Positions 59,950-64,000 of a DNA stretch of 64,000 bases are shown here, one piece after another. Each line of letters starts with the position of its first letter. Position 1 is the stretch's first letter. The stretch is taken from assembly GCF_000003855.2 (NCBI RefSeq), contig NW_003101678.1:1102900-1166899 (forward strand), in the 5' to 3' direction. The notes below the pieces were generated by a model, which ran no database searches, was not told where the DNA came from, and worked only from the letters and a program-made list of their open reading frames with translations. A program made the translations under genes and the position numbers. The DNA is from Blastomyces gilchristii SLH14081 (lineage: Eukaryota > Ascomycota > Eurotiomycetes > Onygenales > Ajellomycetaceae).

Positions 59950-62140
59950 CTTCTTTAAGTTAATAATTTCTTTGATCTGATATTCTCTTTCACTCTCTAG
60001 TATTTTATAAATAGAGTGATAAGTTACAGAGTTCTCTTCTAAGAATTTCTTATATTTATAGAGTAAAGAGATATGAAAAACATTGTATATCTGTAACTTA
60101 GATAACAGTTTCAATCTATAAAACTACAAACTAATTTTCTTTATAATCTTATAAGACTCTATCTACAAGAGATTCAGCTTCTTACTAGATCTCTATATAA
60201 TGATATTTTTCAGACTTAGTCAGACTCTATCATCTTTCTTGAAACTTTTTATAATATACTTAAAGTTATAGTATCTCTTCTGATACTCTTGAGTCTTTCT
60301 CAAGAATTCACAGACTTTCTCTCAGATATTCTGAATTCTCTCAGCTTATTCACAGATAATATCACACTCTATAGTATACTTTTATAAGTTTATCAAGATT
60401 ATCTACAGATGAGTCTTAGTGAGTATTTTAAAGAGAGTTTTATCTATACTGATATACTTTAAGTTGTTGTATATAAACTTTATAAGTGATAATTAATACA
60501 CTCAATTATTCTAATTATAATTGATAAAGTATCACAGATACTGTTTTAATATACTTATCAGATATTCTATCAGATTATCTATCTATTAATAAAAAGCTGT
60601 GCTTAGATCTTATAAGATCTTCAGTATAGTTATCAGATTAGATCAGAACTTCTCTGTAAAGATTGATTCTCTGTCTAAGATAATATTCATAGATAATTCA
60701 TATAACTGAATTATATTATAGATAAAGATATAAGTTAAATTCTTTGACTTTAAGTTCTTATAAGTGAGTATAAAGTATATTATCTTGATAAAGTGATCTA
60801 CTATTATCAGCACACTGTTAAAGCAGGCATTATATATATTCTTACTTTCAGAGAGACTCATAAGAGTGTTCATTTCTAGCTATTTTTAAGATTTTCACAG
60901 AATGAGTAGAGAAGTAAGTTCTTCATATAATCTGAATCATACTATCTATAAATTCTGATAAATAGTATAAGAATTCACTATCTTCTTTATAAGCTCTTAT
61001 ATCTTCAGTCAGAAGTATTTTCTTATAAATAACTTATAAGTTCTAGTATCTGTAAAATAATCTGTTAGAGAAGAGTCATGATATCTTTTAATAAGTTCTA
61101 TATATAGAAACTTATTTATAAGTACATAAATTCAGCTCTCTCTTTATAAGATATTATTTAAGTCTCTTTAATTCTTTATTTCTGCAGAGTTAATTTCTGT
61201 TATAAGCAGTTTCTGAATATACTGAGTATATTTATTCTTTAGTTATAGTTCAGACAATCTGAACAGAAGATTTTATAAAGACTTATACTCTGTTTCTTCT
61301 TATATTAGATCTTCTACAGTACTTCTTAAAGCTTATAAATTCTTCAGATTATAGATACTCTCTTCTAGACTGACCGTCAGAACCATGAATTTCATGTTTA
61401 ATCTCATTTAATCTGGTCTCATACATTTCTTGGCGTGAATCCCGCTGGGACTGGCTATCAAAAAAACATGTAAAGTGACTATATATCAGATCTTAAAATG
61501 AAACCATGACTTGAAAAAAATAAGAAAGTGATCTCATTTGATCTCATTTAGTCTCATTCTTGGCATAAAGTTACTATTTTTAAACATTTTAAGGTTTTAT
61601 TTAGACTATTTTTAATTTTTTTAAAAGTAATGCTTTTTGATAACACTCAAATGAGATTTAAAGTCATTTAAAGTAATAAAAATAATTTAAATTGAGAAGT
61701 GAAAATCATGATCTCATTTGAAAAATGTGACAAGAGTAGACAGTAAGTCTCACTGAGACAGTATGAGACTACTATCTAATATTAAAACCGTGTAATGGGA
61801 TCAGTTAAATTGATAATGAAACTATCAAAAAATCTGGTTCTGATTCCAGACACGGTCACACGGTCAGTCTACTCTCTTCAAGAATTCTTGCAGAGATTCT
61901 CAGAGTGTTGACTCTCAGTATTATAGAGAGTAGTTATACAGACTTCTTCTCTCTCTTTTTTCTCTTCTCTTATAGAGAATTAAGAGACTCTTCAGTTAAT
62001 CTCTTTATAATACTCAGTTTAAGTATTCTGTGAAGCTTTTCTATCTTCTCTAATCTCTCTGTGTCTGTCATTTTAATCTCCTTGACATAGTCAGGCCTGT
62101 AAGAGAGTTCATTCACTGAGTTCTTAGTTCTCTTAATATA
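59950..62140 (-). mobile_element. Ty3/gypsy pol relic, decayed, interrupted by MITE copy 2
   Basis: Minus strand. A surviving open segment at 60873-60643 is an integrase core: VDHFIKIIYFILTYKN and ILDRESIFTEKF correspond to the D and second-D regions of gypsy integrases with G-to-A type substitutions. Downstream (below 60640) broken frames still match the part after the HPQTDGQ region. Upstream, near 62110-62060, LSYRPDYVKEIKMTDTERLE corresponds to the end of the RNase H region (LSRRPDY type). The two parts are separated by the MITE at 61367-61870. Stops occur throughout. No LTR could be delimited. Confidence 0.55.
61367..61870 (+). mobile_element. 503-bp MITE family, copy 2 (504 bp)
   Basis: Same orientation and length as copy 1. 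The ends are AGACTGACCG and CGGTCAGTCT. Flanking decamers ACTCTCTTCT (61357-61366) and ACTCTCTTCA (61871-61880) agree at nine of ten positions. Differences from copy 1 are nearly all C/T and G/A. It interrupts the gypsy pol relic, so it is the younger of the two. Confidence 0.85.
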
Positions 62141-63847
62141 CTCTATCTTGAATCAGAACTCACTCAGTCTCTGAGCTTAGTAAATCTATCACTGTAAGAG
62201 TTTCTTGATTGAAGTAAACTGTTATAAGCTATTATAATCAGTTTTAACAGTAATCACTGTTATAAGACTTAGACTGACTGTGTAATTGTGTCTGAGATCA
62301 GAATCAAACTTTACAGTTATTATATTATTTAAAAGTATTACTTCTGATTATAATTTATATTCATTACATTGATTTCAAATCATGTTATTTCAAATATTAA
62401 AGATCTCAGATTCACTTTTCAAATAAAAATCTAGTCTTAGATAAAGAATATATTTAAATTCTTAGTCACATTTTCATTCTGATCTCATTATTGAGAATAA
62501 CATTAAATAAGACTATAAAATCATTTCTCACTTACATAATATCATAATATAGTGCTCATTGATTGAAAATTCAATAGAGAGTATTATCAAATATCATTAC
62601 TTTTCTAAACACAGATTATAATTCATATAATTTTAATTATAAAAAAAATATAAAATACAAAAAAAACAAAAAAACAAAAAATAAAACAAAAACAAGAAAA
62701 AATTATGATAAAAAAAATAAAAAATAAAAAATAAAAAAATCAAGATCACAGAGCTGTAGCATCTTTAAAATACTTACTTCTCAGAGTCTTTATAATATTT
62801 ATTATCAATTATATATCTCTCATAGTGAGAATAACACAGCTGTAATAAGTCATTATCTTAATATTATTTAATAAATAATTAGTATATATCTGTATAAATG
62901 TGAATAATTAGAAAACATACACTTAAAAAGTGTGATCAGAGTGAACTCTGCTGTCACTTGAATAATATTAAGAATAGAATACTGAAATCAATTATTTCTC
63001 TCATTAATTTCACAGACAAGACATGTGAAGATAATCTTGAGAAATATAAGATTTTTCAACTTCTGATAAAAACAGATCTTACAAAGAGACTCTATTTTCA
63101 TAATATCAGAGACTGAGTATTATTAAAAAGTGTTACTTTTATATAATATATATACACTTACTACAGTGATTCATTCTCTGTATATATAACTGAGAGTTAT
63201 GATTTTTTCACACTGCATGACTCTTTTTAAAATGCTGCTGCTAGTTTGTAACTTACATAATCTCTCAGTTCAGCATGCACTGCATATATACAGCTCTATG
63301 TACTGAGACTGTGTTGATTATTATAACCTGGCATAATACTCACTTTTCACAGGCTATGTTTTGTTTGATTAAGAAGAGAAGAAGAGAGATGCAACTACTG
63401 TTTTATTTAAAAAGAGAGTGAATAATTGAATTTATAGAAGATAATTTAATTTCTTCTGTATTTAAAATTTAATTAGTCTATACTCTTTAATTTGAGAGTC
63501 TCTGAGAGTGTTTTAATAGTTTTCATATCAGCTTGAAATTAGTGATTGATTGAAGAAGAGAAAAGAGAGAAGAAAGAAATGAGAATAACTTATCTTTATA
63601 ATATGAAAACAGAGAATCACTGCAATTATTCTTTCTAGTAATAAAGATCTGTTTTCTGCATGTATCTCTAATATAGATTATATAATACCTGCATATAAAG
63701 AATATCAATAGTGTATGTATTAAATGAAGATAATGTTACTATGTAACACTGTAGCTGTTTCTGTACATTTCTGAAAGCTGTTAATATTTTCTTTGAGTCT
63801 CTTTATATTTGATAAATTAATAATATATTTCAATACACTCTTTCTTT

Positions 63848-63913
63848 CATTATTATTATTATTATTATCATCATCATTATCATCATTATTATCATTATTA
63901 TTATTATTATTAT
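63848..63913 (+). repeat. (ATT)n/(ATC)n microsatellite
   Basis: Trinucleotide repeat of ATT with interspersed ATC units over about 65 bases in the AT-rich isochore. Confidence 0.9.
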
Positions 63914-64000
63914 ATTATTACTAGCTGTCTTTTCTACCTTCACTCTCTCTCAACACTTATTAAAATTAATTATATTATTTGTCTTTAAATATTCTGCAGT

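Larger units (their letters stand above)
56084..64000. other. AT-rich, CpG-depleted transposon isochore
   Basis: About 8 kb of very AT-rich DNA without an intact gene. CpG is essentially absent outside the MITEs and the tRNA-like island, and CC/GG are rare, while CA, CT and AG stay common. That pattern fits CpG-preferring RIP-like mutation as described in Onygenales. Contents recognised: two MITE copies, a gypsy pol relic and a tRNA-like island, each listed separately. The rest (57271-58680, 58771-59950 and 62150-63840) shows no conserved frame. An A-rich stretch lies at 62640-62740. Confidence 0.8.

Overview
The window is nuclear DNA of a filamentous ascomycete. Genes carry short GT-AG introns, intergenic regions are long and pyrimidine-rich, poly-A/T tracts are frequent, and a GC-moderate gene-bearing part (1 to about 55.3 kb) switches abruptly to an AT-rich, transposon-derived isochore (about 55.3-64 kb) in which CpG is almost absent. 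That two-compartment layout with CpG-biased decay fits Onygenales (dimorphic fungi and relatives, probably Ajellomycetaceae); the exact genus is inference.

Layout. 0-3.5 kb: unrecognised minus-strand coding fragments and the right end of a MITE. 3.5-7.2 kb: STC1-domain gene (minus, 5 exons) divergent from a SIMPL-domain gene. 7.2-14.4 kb: a very long gene-poor upstream region leading to an IME2/RCK-type protein kinase (14.4-17.05 kb). 19.4-25.1 kb: exosome RRP42, a mitochondrial membrane protein of unknown function (minus), and cytochrome c (plus) sharing a divergent promoter with four CCAAT boxes. 28.0-30.45 kb: two secreted cysteine-rich (knottin-like) genes, one a single-domain peptide, the other a three-domain precursor with dibasic sites between domains. 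31.4-32.4 kb: a secreted DUF6528-like protein (minus). 34-35.3 kb: a broken ankyrin-repeat gene. 35.9-38.35 kb: ATE1 arginyltransferase split into 11 small exons (minus). 39.15-40.25 kb: a Ty3/gypsy-type gag remnant. 43.7-44.6 kb: an Aps1-like Nudix hydrolase with an apparent one-base frame break. 46.5-50.7 kb: RPB3 (plus) converging on cytoplasmic tyrosyl-tRNA synthetase (minus). 52.9-54.6 kb: a DUF7924-like (PD-(D/E)XK-like) gene between two inverted copies of a 0.77 kb MITE. 55.3-64 kb: decayed AT-rich DNA with gypsy pol relics, two copies of a 503-bp MITE with 10-bp target duplications, and a tRNA-like island.

Most intact genes are housekeeping (transcription, RNA decay, translation, respiration, N-degron pathway) and are not an operon or pathway unit. 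The accessory content is the knottin pair, the DUF7924 locus and the mobile DNA. The strongest candidate for an undescribed system is the knottin locus: a Kex2-type polyprotein that would release at least three different disulfide-rich peptides, next to a single-domain relative with the same intron position. The second is the DUF7924 gene framed by inverted MITEs at the edge of the AT-rich compartment.
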